From Rana temporaria (lineage: Eukaryota; Chordata; Amphibia; Anura; Ranidae), in contig NC_053489.1 of NCBI RefSeq assembly GCF_905171775.1, forward strand, positions 147,399,642 to 147,463,641: a DNA stretch of 64,000 nt, given 5' to 3'. Within the stretch, counting starts at the first letter, position 1. The number at the start of each line of letters is the position of its first letter. This document shows positions 44,901 to 55,826 of this stretch, in pieces. The position numbers and the translations under genes are program-made. A model generated the notes under the pieces. The model saw only the letters and a list, made by a program, of their open reading frames with translations, ran no database searches and was not told the DNA's origin.

Positions 44901-45588
44901 ACTTTTCTCAGTTCATGGGCAGTTATTTTGCACCTTTGTTTTTCCACACGCTTCTTTTGTTTGATGATCACGCTTCAGAAGCTTTGCAATTTTAAGAGTG
45001 CTGCATCCCTCTGCTAGATATCTCTCTATTTTGGACTTTTCAGAGTCTGTCAAGTCCTTCTTTTGGCCCATTTTGCCAAAGAAAAGGAAATTGACTAATA
45101 ATTATGCACACCTGATATAGAGTGTTGATGTCATTAGACCACACACCTTCTCATTACAGAGATGTACATTACCTAATATGCCTAATCGGTAGTAGGCTTT
45201 CGAGCCTATACAGCTTGGAGTAAGACAACATGCATAAAGAGGATGATGTGGTCCAAATACTCATTTGCCTAATAATTCTGCACTCCCGGGATGTGTTAGA
45301 CACATAACAAGTGTATACACATGATAATGATTGATTAATAAGCCAAAAAAATATTTTATTTATTTGGTAACGTTCTTTGAAATCCAAATGTTTTTTTATT
45401 ATATCCTAACAGCATCAAGAGATCTGAGAAGGCAGAACAGACTCATCAAAAAGACCCACCAGAGGATCCTGCAAAACCAGCGGAAGATGAGCTACCTAAC
45501 CCAACAAAATGCTCTGCTAGAGCAGCAGCTATCGGATCATATTGCGGAACTGGAACGCATTCAGAAACGCATTGATAGTTATATTTGA
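40165..45588 (+). CDS. Myb/SANT-like DNA-binding gene of hAT (4 exons)
   Basis: Proposed exons: 40165-40212, 42182-42362, 43385-43634 and 45413-45588, each bordered by GT and AG (GTAAGT donors after exons 1 and 2). Exon 1 (or its duplicate 41113-41160) gives MVGSNFTKSEEKMLIC; exon 2 continues KFLETGYDLLRRQAEKR ... KKWSDLKRRQMDQVRRLRA, a trihelix/Myb-SANT-like domain ending in the WxxLKRR signature. Exon 3 is an acidic, proline-rich linker. Exon 4 is a coiled coil (QNALLEQQLSDHIAELERI) ending in TGA. About 218 residues. A C run near 43558-43568 is one base too long, breaking the frame. Such proteins usually accompany PIF/Harbinger transposases, aiding DNA binding and nuclear entry; here the gene sits inside hAT termini. 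Role inferred. Confidence 0.7.
42387..42685 (-). mobile_element. tRNA-derived SINE in Myb-gene intron 2
   Basis: Exact 12-bp target duplication TGACAGTTATGT (42375-42386 and 42686-42697). On the minus strand it starts GGAGCTGCGGTGGCTCC (A-box-like), has B box GGTTCGGATCC (42617-42607), and ends in an A-rich tail at 42387-42400. It is a different SINE family from that at 15.1 kb. It lies 24 bp downstream of the exon 2 splice donor. Confidence 0.8.
42740..43073 (+). repeat. RTE-like LINE 3' end with (CATA)n tail
   Basis: GTGTGCCAAGTTTCATATAAA then CCGTTTGTACGTGATGC, followed by (CATA)n and ACACACATTGAGTTTTATAT, resembles the short 3' end of RTE-clade LINEs. No protein remains. Confidence 0.4.
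43758..45289 (-). mobile_element. Tc1/mariner transposon in intron 3
   Basis: Left end CAGGTAGTGCATAATTATTA preceded by TA (43756-43757); right end CCTAATAATTCTGCACTCCC. Internal repeats of the end motif (ATTATTAGGCAACTT at about 43961 and ATAATTATGCACACC at 45100) are typical of this group. Carries one minus-strand transposase pseudogene. It lies wholly within intron 3 of the Myb/SANT-like gene. Confidence 0.85.
44090..45071 (-). pseudogene. Tc1-type transposase
   Basis: Starts MGQKKDLTDSEKSKIERYLA at 45071 with the HTH region shortened by a deletion and frame change near 44970. The catalytic domain reads KVLWTAEMRVSLDGPDG, then WIGKGQGAPVRLRR, then FMQDNAPSHVSKYSTAWLA, and after an in-frame TAA at 44333-44335 PPCSPDLNPIENLW. 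The first catalytic Asp of the DDE triad (family motif WTDE) is Ala here; the second Asp (MQDN) and Glu (PIEN) remain. Inactive on three counts: deletion, missense and stop. Confidence 0.85.
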
Positions 45589-45599
45589 ATTTATTTTTG

Positions 45600-47410
45600 T
45601 ATTAAAAAATCTTATTTTTTGGAAATGTTTCATTTCTTTTTGAGATAGAGTTGTAGGTTTTTCAACACATCTAATATCACATCAAACAAATCAACATCAA
45701 CACATTTAACTTCATAATAAGCAAAAACATTTTATACTATTATTTTATTTAACAGTAACCTAGGACAAACTAAAGCACACGACACAGACACGACGAACAC
45801 AAAATAAACTGTTGAAAAATGAACATAACAAAAGCAACAATATATATATATATACAAAGAGAGAGAGAGGGAGAGCAAGAAAGAGAGAGAATGCAGATGA
45901 GCTCTTGCAGACAGCCCAATGGTTGCAGTATAAATGCCGCAAAACAGGGTTTAACATAAGGTTCATTGTTATAGTTACACTTGCTGTTTAGATCCGGTCT
46001 GGTAGCTTGTAGCGGAGGCTGTTGGTGGATCCGCTGTGCCAGAGAGGTCATGAAGCTTTACTCAGCATGGAGGCAGCAGCAGGAGTATTAAAATATAATA
46101 TAACTAGACAATGCATTTCCTGAGGAAAATGCGAGTGGGATAGCTTAATTGGTGAGCCCCTTGCCAAAGACATTCACCATAACCACTACACTATCTTTAG
46201 GACACACAGCTTCTTTCTCTATCTGCAAAGTATAGAGTATGCTGACTTCCTGGTCGCCCCTCCCCCCTCAATAGGTTTCCCCTCCCCCCCAGGTCAGTGA
46301 GGAGGAATATTGCACTGAGGTCAGGAAAGTTATTTATGGAAAGAAATAACATTACAAACGCTTTTAATTCACAGATCTAATACATGATTTAAGCCTCCAA
46401 ACAAAGCTTAATAAATCCTCAACCGTACATGCGATTGATACAACGACTACACCGTTTGAAATACACGGCCCTTGTAAACGCATCGATATGAAATTTATGT
46501 TGATAAACTTAAAAATGTGGCCATGTCTGCGATTTAGAAAAGAGCGTCTTTGTGAGTTCTGCAGCAACATTTTTTAGATAATTTAACATGAGAGTCTATG
46601 AGACATAATTTCTGGCTGTTGCTCCAATAACTAAAACTAAAATACGTATCGCAGAATTGATCACATTGCCATAAACCAGACAAGCATAGCTACGTTTTGA
46701 TATAAAAATTGTGTATGAAAAGTAGATCTTGTGGGCGTGAGACCAATTTGTTTCCCCTTTTTCTAAAGATATTTTTAATTACAAAGATCTCCAATGTTAA
46801 GGTCACATGACAGACTCTAAATCCCCTCCATAGGATTACATTATAACCGATTGCATTTTTGTGAAAAATTCGCAAAACGTAAATTGCGTTTTCACCAAAA
46901 AATTGTAAACGATAACGATCTGAAAAGTCATAGCCGGATAGCTAAATATTTTGTGACCGCTTTAAAGTTTGTTTAGTGTCTGTAAGTGAAAGTATGAAGT
47001 AGCTGAAACTTTTGGCAGGGCATGTGAATTCAAAGGGGAAAAGGATGTTCTCATTGACTTCAATGTTAAAAAAAAGGGTCTAAAAGCTTAAAATTTATAA
47101 AAGTGTAAATAGTCGAAAAAAACTTGAAGAAGTCCCATCATTAGCTGAACGAGACGAACATTTTTACAGTTGAATGGTCTCAATAGCTGAAAGTATGCCG
47201 AAGTTACGCAGAACCAAAAAACGTAAGGAATAATAAGATTACTAAATTTACGTATATCAATACTGGAAATGTTTATTAAAGCATTCACACTAATTAAGAT
47301 TAATACATTTACGGGTATCCATACTGGGAATGCTTATTAAAGCATTCCCACTATCACACAGGCATGATTTACAAGCAGTAGTGGTAATAGTAATAGATAG
47401 CATAAAAACA
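45600..47410. other. hAT internal spacer, no gene seen
   Basis: AT-rich. Microsatellites at 45840-45892 ((TA)n then (GA)n-rich). No exon-like frame. Probably the Myb-gene 3' flank (ATTAAA-like sites at about 45600-45606). Confidence 0.4.
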
Positions 47411-47419
47411 CTTGGGGAA

Positions 47420-50400
47420 TACTTTACAGCATCAGTAGTGGTCATAGTAGTCAATAGTGTACCAAAGAATTGGGACACAGGTGTCTTGACTGAGCTGTAA
47501 TAGTAGTAGTAGACATTGACAATACAGTGTCAAATCACTCGGGCAAGAGGTGCCATGATGAACAGCAGCAGCAGCATCAGTAGTGGTAATAGTAGTATAG
47601 AGTGGCAAATAACTAGTGACATAGGTGTCTTGATTGATCAGTAGTAGTAGTAGTAGACATTGACAATACAGAGTCATATCACTTGGGCAGGAGGTGCCAT
47701 GATGAACAGCAGTGGTAATAGGAGTATATAGAGTGTGAATTAACTGCTGACATAGGTGTATTGACTGAGCAGCAGAAGCAGCAGTAGTAGTATTAGCAGT
47801 AGTAGTTGATACAGAGTCATATCACTTGGGCAGGAGGTGCCATGATGAACAGCAGTCTTAATAAGAGTATATAGGGTGTGAAATAACTGCTGACATCGGT
47901 GTCTTGACTGGGCAGCAGAAGCAGCAGTAGTAGTATTAGCAGTAGTAGTTGATACAGAGTCATATCACATGGGCAGGAGGTGCCATGATGAACAGCAGTA
48001 GGAATAGGAGTATATAGAGTGTGAAATAACTGCTGACATAGGTGTATTGACTGGGCGGCAGCAGCAGCAGAAGCAGCAGTAGTAGTATTACCAGTAGTAG
48101 TTGATACAGAGTCATATCACATGGGCAGGAGGTGCCATGATGAACAGCAGTAGGAATAGGAGTATATAGAGTGTGAAATAACTGCTGACATAGGTGTATT
48201 GACTGGGCGGCAGCAGCAGCAGAAGCAGCAGTAGTAGTATTAACAGTAGTAGTTGACACAGAGTCATATCACTTGGGCAGGAGGTGCCATGATGAACAGC
48301 AGTGTTAATAAGAGTATATAGGGTGTGAAATAACTGCTGACATAGGTGTCTTGACTGGGCAGCAGAAACAGCAGTAGTAGTATTACCAGTAGTAGTTGAT
48401 ACAGAGTCATATCACATGGGCAGGAGGTGCCATGATGAACAGCAGTAGGAATAGGAGTATATAGAGTGTCAAATAACTGCTGACATAGGTGTATTGACTG
48501 GGCGGCAGCAGCAGCAGAAGCAGCAGTAGTAGTATTAACAGTAGTAGTTGACACAGAGTCATATCACTTGGGCAGGAGGTGCCATGATGAACAGCAGTGT
48601 TAATAAGAGTATATAGGGTGTGAAATAACTGCTGACATAGGTGTCTTGACTGGGCAGCAGAAGCAGCAGTAGTAGTATTACCAGTAGTAGTTGATACAGA
48701 GTCATATCACATGGGCAGGAGGTGCCATGATGAACAGCAGTAGGAATAGGAGTATATAGAGTGTGAAATAACTGCTGACATAGGTGTATTGACTGGGCGG
48801 CAGCAGCAGCAGAAGCAGCAGTAGTAGTATTAACAGTAGTAGTTGACACAGAGTCATATCACTTGGGCAGGAGGTGCCATGATGAACAGCAGTGTTAATA
48901 AGAGTATATAGGGTGTGAAATAACTGCTGACATAGGTGTCTTGACTGGGCAGCAGAAGCAGCAGTAGTAGTATTACCAGTAGTAGTTGATACAGAGTCAT
49001 ATCACATGGGCAGGAGGTGCCATGATGAACAGCAGTAGGAATAGGAGTATATAGAGTGTGAAATAACTGCTGACATAGGTGTATTGACTGGGCGGCAGCA
49101 GCAGCAGAAGCAGCAGTAGTAGTATTAACAGTAGTAGTTGACACAGAGTCATATCACTTGGGCAGGAGGTGCCATGATGAACAGCAGTGTTAATAAGAGT
49201 ATATAGGGTGTGAAATAACTGCTGACATAGGTGTCTTGACTGGGCAGCAGAAACAGAAGTAGTAGTATTACCAGTAGTAGTTGATACAGAGTCATATCAC
49301 ATGGGCAGGAGGTGCCATGATGAACAGCAGTAGGAATAGGAGTATATAGAGTGTGAAATAACTGCTGACATAGGTGTATTGACTGGGCGGCAGCAACAGC
49401 AGAAGCAGCAGTAGTACTATTACCAGTAGTAGTTGATACAGAGTCATATCACATGGGCAGGAGGTGCCATGATGAACAGCAGTAGGAATAGGAGTATATA
49501 GAGTGTGAAATAACTGCTGACATAGGTGTATTGACTGGGCGGCAGCAGCAGCAGAAGCAGCAGTAGTAGTATTAACAGTAGTAGTTGACACAGAGTCATA
49601 TCACTTGGGCAGGAGGTGCCATGATGAACAGCAGTGTTAATAAGAGTATATAGGGTGTGAAATAACTGCTGACATAGGTGTCTTGACTGGGCAGCAGAAA
49701 CAGCAGTAGTAGTATTACCAGTAGTAGTTGATACAGAGTCATATCACATGGGCAGGAGGTGCCATGATGAACAGCAGTAGGAATAGGAGTATATAGAGTG
49801 TGAAATAACTGCTGACATAGGTGTATTGACTGGGCGGCAGCAGCAGCAGAAGCAGCAGTAGTAGTATTAACAGTAGTAGTTGACACAGAGTCATATCACT
49901 TGGGCAGGAGGTGCCATGATGAACAGCAGTGTTAATAAGAGTATATAGGGTGTGAAATAACTGCTGACATAGGTGTCTTGACTGGGCAGCAGAAACAGCA
50001 GTAGTAGTATTACCAGTAGTAGTTGATACAGAGTCATATCACATGGGCAGGAGGTGCCATGATGAACAGCAGTAGGAATAGGAGTATATAGAGTGTGAAA
50101 TAACTGCTGACATAGGTGTATTGACTGGGCGGCAGCAGCAGCAGAAGCAGCAGTAGTAGTATTAACAGTAGTAGTTGACACAGAGTCATATCACTTGGGC
50201 AGGAGGTGCCATGATGAACAGCAGTGTTAATAAGAGTATATAGGGTGTGAAATAACTGCTGACATAGGTGTCTTGACTGGGCAGCAGAAACAGCAGTAGT
50301 AGTATTACCAGTAGTAGTTGATACAGAGTCATATCACATGGGCAGGAGGTGCCATGATGAACAGCAGTAGGAATAGGAGTATATAGAGTGTGAAATAACT

Positions 50401-51018
50401 GCTGACATAGGTGTATTGACTGGGCGGCAGCAGCAGCAGAAGCAGCAGTAGTAGTATTAACAGTAGTAGTTGATACAGAGTCATATCACATGGGCAGGAG
50501 ATGCCATGATGAACAGCAGTAGGAATAGGAGTATATAGAGTGTGAAATAACTGCTGACATAGGTGTATTGACTGGGCGGCAGCAGCAGCAGAAGCAGCAG
50601 TAGTAGTATTAACAGTAGTAGTTGACACAGAGTCATATCACTTGGGCAGGAGGTGCCATGATGAACAGCAGTGTTAATAAGAGTATATAGGGTGTGAAAT
50701 AACTGCTGACATAGGTGTCTTGACTGGGCAGCAGAAACAGCAGTAGTAGTATTACCAGTAGTAGTTGATACAGAGTCATATCACATGGGCAGGAGGTGCC
50801 ATGATGAACAGCAGTAGGAATAGGAGTATATAGAGCGTGAAATAACTGCTGACATAGGTGTCTTGACTGGGCAGCAGCAGCAGAAGCAGCAGTAGTAGTA
50901 TTAGCAGTAGTAGTTGATACAGAGTCATATCACTTGGGCAGGAGGTGCCATGATGAACAGCAGTATTAATAAGAGTATATAGGGTGTGAAATAACTGCTG
51001 ACATAGGTGTCTTGACTG
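47420..51018. repeat. Satellite array, 148-bp monomer, 295-bp dimer
   Basis: About 24 monomers carrying GGGCAGGAGGTGCCATGATG, GTGAAATAACTGCTGACATA and an (AGC/AGT)n tract. From about 47960 two monomer types alternate: one with CATGGGCAGG...AGTAGGAATAGGAG and one with CTTGGGCAGG...AGTGTTAATAAGAG, giving a 295-bp higher-order period; in places the CATGGG type occurs twice in succession. Leftmost units (47420-47800) are most diverged. The repeated 96-99-codon minus-strand frames (poly-Ala/poly-Leu) follow from the triplet tract and are not genes. Confidence 0.9.
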
Positions 51019-51021
51019 ATC

Positions 51022-51640
51022 CAGAGGAGTCATGGGAGAAAATCATGTGGTCAGATGAGACCATAATATAACTTTTTGATCATAATTTCACTAACCGTGT
51101 TCGGAGGAAGAATAATGATGAGTACCATGCCAAGAACGCCATCCCTAATGTGAAGCATGGGGGTGGTAGCATCATGCTTTGGTGGTGTTTTTCTGCACAT
51201 GGGACAGGGTGACTGCACTGTATTAAGGAGAGGATGACCGTGGCCATGTATTGCGAGATTTTGGGCAACAACCTCCTTCCCTGAGTTAGAGCTTTGAAGA
51301 TGGGTCGAGGCTGGGTCTTCCAACATGACAATGACCCAAAGCACACAGCCAGGATAACCAAGGATTGGCTCTGTAAGGAGCATATCAAGGTTCTGGCGTG
51401 GCCTAGCCAGTCTCCAGACCTAAACCCAATAGAGAATCTTTGGAGGGAGCTCAAACTCCGTGTTTCTCAGCGAGAGCCCAGAAACATGACTGATGTAGAG
51501 AAGATCTGTGTGGAGGAGTGGGCCAAAATCCCTCCTCCAGTGTGTGCAAAGCTGGTGTAAAACTACAAGAAAGGTTTGACCGCTGTAATTGCAAAGAAAG
51601 CCTACTGTACCAAATATTAACATTGATTTTCTCAGATGTT
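51022..51640 (+). pseudogene. Tc1-like transposase, C-terminal part
   Basis: Starts abruptly at the satellite edge with a phrase encoding KIMWSDET (first catalytic Asp). It then runs through a stop-interrupted GGGSIMLWWCF region and an open part (51294-51560) with VFQHDNDPKHTA (second Asp) and SQSPDLNPIENLWRELK (Glu), ending CAKLV stop. The N-terminal DNA-binding half is missing and there are several stops. It is a second Tc1 family, unlike 43758-45289. Confidence 0.85.
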
Positions 51641-51713
51641 AAAATAGTTATATTCAGCACTGTAAATACATCAGGTCCGGGGCTTCATCAGGGAATGCAT
51701 GACAAGGGACCCT

Positions 51714-54700
51714 TCAGCGCCCTGAACCGACGACGGGTGCCAGAAAGTCACCGCCGATCCAGGACTCATTCACCTTTATGAATGTGAGTCTGTCCACGGA
51801 GTCTGTGGACAGACGGGTCCTCTTGTCCGTGACCACCCCACCTGCCGCGCTGAATGTCCGCTCAGATAGTACGCTGGAGGGGGGGCAAGACAATAACTCC
51901 AGCGCATACTGAGCGAGCTCGCGGCAGGTGTCCAATCTGGCAACCCAGTACTCCATGGGGTCGTCGGTGCTCATACTGTCAGAAGCACCGACGGACGCCA
52001 TGTAGTCTGCCACCATGTGGGCCAGCCGCTGGTGGTGACTGCTGCTGCTGCTGGTGCTGGTACTGGGTCGCTCGGTTTGGAAGAACATCCTCATCTCATC
52101 CATTAGGTCCCCTGCTCGGCTGCTGCTGGGTGCAGCCACCTGCTGGGTGAGATGAGGGGGGACAACTGGAGGCCGGGGAGTTGCCTGCTCCAACCGGCTG
52201 ACAATGCCTGCCTGCAGTTCCTCCATCCGGTGCTGCCTCCGGCTGGCTGGGATGAACTGCTCCAGTTTCCCCTTGCACCTGGGATCCAAAAGGGTGGCCA
52301 TCCAGAAATCATCCCTCGCCTTGATGGTCTTAACCCGGGGGTCCCTCCTGAGGCATCTCAGCATGTGGGCAGCCATGGGGAAGAGCACAGCCCGCTGTGA
52401 CTCCACACTGCTGGCCAGGTGAATGAGGTCCGACTCTTCATCCCTGAGGCGCTGCTGGTCACGCTCAGAGATGCCCAACCCCCGGACTATCGGTGCCCCC
52501 AACACCGGCTCTCCCTCCTGACCAGGCCCTGACTCCGGGACGACACCAGCAACCACCTCTTCCTCATCATCATCATCCTCCTCCTCCTCCTCGTCCTGGC
52601 CCTGGTCTCGGTGGAGCATTGCTGACTCCTCCTGCTCCACCAAGGCACTCTCCCCAGCTTCGAGCAGGCGATCTAGTGTCCTCTCCAGCATGAACACTAT
52701 TGGCAGCACGCTATTGAGGCCGATGTGCTCACTGCTGACCATCTTTGTCGCCTGCTCGAAGGAGGACAACACTTGGCAGACCTGCTTTATCTGCCCCCAC
52801 TCCGCACAGGCGATGAAAGGGAGTTGTGGTGAAGCCCTCTCAGTGCCTAGTTCCATCAGGTACTCCCTCACCGCCCTTTGCTGCTCCCACAACCTCTTCA
52901 GCATGTGGAGGGTGGAGTTCCACCGCGTCACACTGTCCACAATCAGCCTGTGAAGGGGCAGACTGTACTTCCGCTGCAACTTGGACAGGGACGCGGTAGC
53001 GGTTGGGGAGCGCCTGAAGTGGCTGGCAATCCTACGCGCCTTTGCCACAATGTCACTCAACCCTGGATAAGTGCGCAGGAACTTCTGCACCACCAGGTTG
53101 AGGACATGTGCCAGACAGGGCACGTTGGTCAGACTGCCAGCACTAAGGGCGGCGAGTAGGTTGCTGCCGTTATCGCAGACAACCATACCTGCCTGGAGCC
53201 TTCGGGGTGTCAGCCACTTCTGGACCTGAGCCTGAAGTGCTTTCAGCACTTCTTCTCCAGTGTGTCTCCGGTCCCCTAAACTAACAAGCTGGAGCACGGC
53301 CTGACAGCGCACGTGCCCCACACTTGAGTAGCTACGGGGGCGCTTGCTGGGAGGCTCAGCAGCTGCGGAGACAGTGGCTTGAGGGAGACCAGCAGTTCTC
53401 CCCTGGACACCCCGGGGCGGCACCACAAGATCGGTTGCCGCCGATCCCTCACCGACGCCTCGGAGGGAAACCCAATGGGCCGTGAAGCTGATGTAGCGCC
53501 CCTGCCCATGCCTGCTGGTCCAGCCATCCATTGTCAGATGAACCCTGTCGCTGACAGCGTGATCCAGCGACAGGGTTACATTCTGCACAATGTGCTGGTG
53601 TAGGGCAGGGACACCAGTCCTGGCAAAGAAATGGCGGCTGGGGACACGCCATTGGGGTTGGGCCTGCTCCAACATCTGCCTGAAGGGGTTGCTGTCAACT
53701 ATGTTGAAGGGCAGCAGATGTTGAGCAATAACCCTTGCCAGGAGCCCATTGAGGGAACGCACACGTCGGTCTCCAGGGGGGAAGGGAGTGGTGCGGTCAA
53801 AGGCGTCTGAAATCGACGCCTGGCGCCGGACGGCAGTGCGGGACACAGACGTGGAGGGTGCTGTGGAAGTAGAGGTCTGGCTGCCGGTACCAGTACCTCT
53901 ACTAGAGGGAGCGGGGGGGCATGACCTGCTGGAAAGAGATGAAGATGTGGCAGGGGCTGCTGTACCCTGCTCACTTGTGGTGGTGGCGCTGCTACCACCA
54001 CCACGCTTCATCTCGTCAAACACCGCCCAGTGGTTTATCCTCAGGTGCTGGTTCAGGGCTGTGGTACCCACCCGCGCCAAACACTTCCCTCTCTTCACCC
54101 TCACTTTACAAATTCGGCAGATGGCCACGGTAGGGTTGTCTGCCACCAGGGTAAAGTAATTCCAGACAGGTGACTTCAGCACCGCCCTCCTGTCAGATGG
54201 GGTGACGCTTACTTGCACCTGCTGGGACTCGGTGCGCACAGGTGGAGCTGCCTGCTGCTGCTGCTGCTGCTCCTCCTCCTGACACCTCCTGCTGCCATCA
54301 CCAGTGGAGACCCTGACGATGGTCTCCCTGGTGGTGACCTGGCGCACCGTTTCACCAGGGTGCCTACCTTCCCTGTCGTCACTGACGTAGTGAGCCGACG
54401 CGTCAGATGGCAACCATGATGGGTCACCCTCTTCGCCCCCAGAGATGTCAGACCAAGGGCTGAAATGTGTTGGTCTGAGGGAACCAACTGACATGGAGCC
54501 TCTAGCCTGGCTCCGCTGTCCCCTCACCCACGCCTGGGTCTGACTAGGTGCTGCTGTTTCCTGCACCAAAACAGCAGCACCAGTTTGAAGGGATGTCTCT
54601 GGGATACTGCCAGCAGGTATCCCATCCTCCTCATCCATCCCTTCAAAAAGGTCCTGACCATCAGGACAGAGCAGAAGGTCTGCCTGATGCATGGCCTCCC

Positions 54701-55040
54701 CCAAGATATCCCTATCACTGTCGCTGTCGAACAGTAAGATGCTGGACTCTTGGGGGCTGGGGGGGGGTACTACAGGCACCGGTGTAATGGTGGTACTACT
54801 GTGAGTCGGGACCGACGACTCAGTGGCACTGCTGTGCCCCATGTAGTCCACCACTACTTCAGCCTGAGATGGCAATATCGGGCGGCTGCCCGATGGGAAG
54901 AACTCCCGGATCAGGCGTACTCCCCTTGCACCCGATCCTCTACCACTAGTAGGGGCACGAGAGGTACCCCGTGCTGGCAGCGATCCAGCACTGGGAGTAA
55001 CTCCCCTACCCCTGCTGCCACGGCCACGGATGCCGCTCAT
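51714..55040 (-). CDS. hAT transposase with BED zinc finger
   Basis: 1108 codons, uninterrupted. Residues 1-50 are Arg/Gly-rich, 90-260 acidic, Ser/Pro-rich with a Gln run. BED finger at about 292-338: WNYF, C308-x2-C311, H332-x4-H337. RNase H-like core: HLTMDGWTS (Asp505), VVCDNGSNLLAAL (Asp623), CLAHVLNLVV (642-651), SVTRWNSTL and MATLLDPRCKGK. An acidic insert (DEEEEEDDDD) lies at 816-828. C-terminal hAT dimerisation region: DDPMEYW (Glu1030, a candidate third acidic residue) and SSVLSERTFSAAGG, reaching LTFIKVNESW. This enzyme excises and inserts the element, making 8-bp duplications such as the one seen here. The start codon lies just after an AG acceptor (55046-55047 on plus), so a 5' untranslated intron is possible (donor-like GTAAGT at 55334-55329). 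It is markedly GC-rich relative to its surroundings. A domesticated ZBED-type gene is the alternative; the matching termini argue against it. Confidence 0.9.
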   Translation of the reverse strand: MSGIRGRGSRGRGVTPSAGSLPARGTSRAPTSGRGSGARGVRLIREFFPSGSRPILPSQAEVVVDYMGHSSATESSVPTHSSTTITPVPVVPPPSPQESSILLFDSDSDRDILGEAMHQADLLLCPDGQDLFEGMDEEDGIPAGSIPETSLQTGAAVLVQETAAPSQTQAWVRGQRSQARGSMSVGSLRPTHFSPWSDISGGEEGDPSWLPSDASAHYVSDDREGRHPGETVRQVTTRETIVRVSTGDGSRRCQEEEQQQQQQAAPPVRTESQQVQVSVTPSDRRAVLKSPVWNYFTLVADNPTVAICRICKVRVKRGKCLARVGTTALNQHLRINHWAVFDEMKRGGGSSATTTSEQGTAAPATSSSLSSRSCPPAPSSRGTGTGSQTSTSTAPSTSVSRTAVRRQASISDAFDRTTPFPPGDRRVRSLNGLLARVIAQHLLPFNIVDSNPFRQMLEQAQPQWRVPSRHFFARTGVPALHQHIVQNVTLSLDHAVSDRVHLTMDGWTSRHGQGRYISFTAHWVSLRGVGEGSAATDLVVPPRGVQGRTAGLPQATVSAAAEPPSKRPRSYSSVGHVRCQAVLQLVSLGDRRHTGEEVLKALQAQVQKWLTPRRLQAGMVVCDNGSNLLAALSAGSLTNVPCLAHVLNLVVQKFLRTYPGLSDIVAKARRIASHFRRSPTATASLSKLQRKYSLPLHRLIVDSVTRWNSTLHMLKRLWEQQRAVREYLMELGTERASPQLPFIACAEWGQIKQVCQVLSSFEQATKMVSSEHIGLNSVLPIVFMLERTLDRLLEAGESALVEQEESAMLHRDQGQDEEEEEDDDDEEEVVAGVVPESGPGQEGEPVLGAPIVRGLGISERDQQRLRDEESDLIHLASSVESQRAVLFPMAAHMLRCLRRDPRVKTIKARDDFWMATLLDPRCKGKLEQFIPASRRQHRMEELQAGIVSRLEQATPRPPVVPPHLTQQVAAPSSSRAGDLMDEMRMFFQTERPSTSTSSSSSHHQRLAHMVADYMASVGASDSMSTDDPMEYWVARLDTCRELAQYALELLSCPPSSVLSERTFSAAGGVVTDKRTRLSTDSVDRLTFIKVNESWIGGDFLAPVVGSGR

Positions 55041-55349
55041 TATTGCTGATATGTGTGTGGGGGGGGTAAACTTTATTGGGGGGGGGAAATGTGAACAAAA
55101 TGTGTTTTTGTGTTTTTTTTACAAGACAGGCACGCAGACAAAGACGTACACAGACAGCTACTAAACTATAAGAAAAGTAGTACACCAAAGACAAGGACTA
55201 CAAAATTAAAGAAAAAAAAAGCACTAAACAAACACTAACTTTTTTTTTTTTTTTTAAACACAAAACACAGACACTAAACACACACTAAGCTAAGCTAGAT
55301 GAAATAAATGTACACTAACAGTGTGTACACTTACTACACAAAATTTAAC

Positions 55350-55600
55350 TAAACTGAACACAAAACTTAGCTTTTAGAAAAGCTCTTTAGGAAAAACTAA
55401 ACAAAATGTGCACTGAAATGCCTAGCAAATATCACTGAACAGCGAACCTGCAAGATCTAACAGTAACACAAGATGAACAAAACTTAGCTTTTAGAAAAGC
55501 TCTTTTAGAAAGCTCAGCAAAATGTGCACTGAAATCTCTAGCAAATATCACTGAACAGCGAAGATGCAGGATCAAACAGTAACACAAATGAACAAAACAG
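55350..55600. repeat. Two-copy direct repeat, about 117 bp
   Basis: Direct copies with TTAGCTTTTAGAAAAGCTCT and AAATGTGCACTGAAAT. In the presumed 5' untranslated/intron region of the hAT transposase. Confidence 0.8.
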
Positions 55601-55826
55601 CACAAAACAGCACAAAACGTAGCTTTGAAAAAAGCTCTTGGGTCTATTGCTTTGAAAAAAGCAGTTGATATACTGGAAAAGATGCACTGGAATCACTAAA
55701 TAGCAATGCAGCACTATGCTGGTGATGATATAAATCAATCAGGAACAAAGACACAGGAACACAGAAACAGCCTCCACACTCTCTAGCCAGCTTCTGAATC
55801 TGCAATGAAATGGTGCTGGGAGTGAG

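Noticed and set aside
47420..51018. CRISPR-like array of regular repeats
   Set aside because: Repeats are contiguous with no unique spacers of constant length, and the context is a eukaryotic satellite.
47960..51033. Nine near-identical 85-99-codon minus-strand frames resembling a hydrophobic protein family
   Set aside because: They coincide with the satellite period, and poly-Leu/poly-Ala tracts come from AGC/AGT triplets; no start context or conservation beyond the repeat itself.
51714..55040. Host ZBED-family gene rather than a transposase
   Set aside because: The frame lies within hAT termini with an exact 8-bp duplication. Domestication cannot be excluded from one copy, but the simpler reading is a transposon gene.
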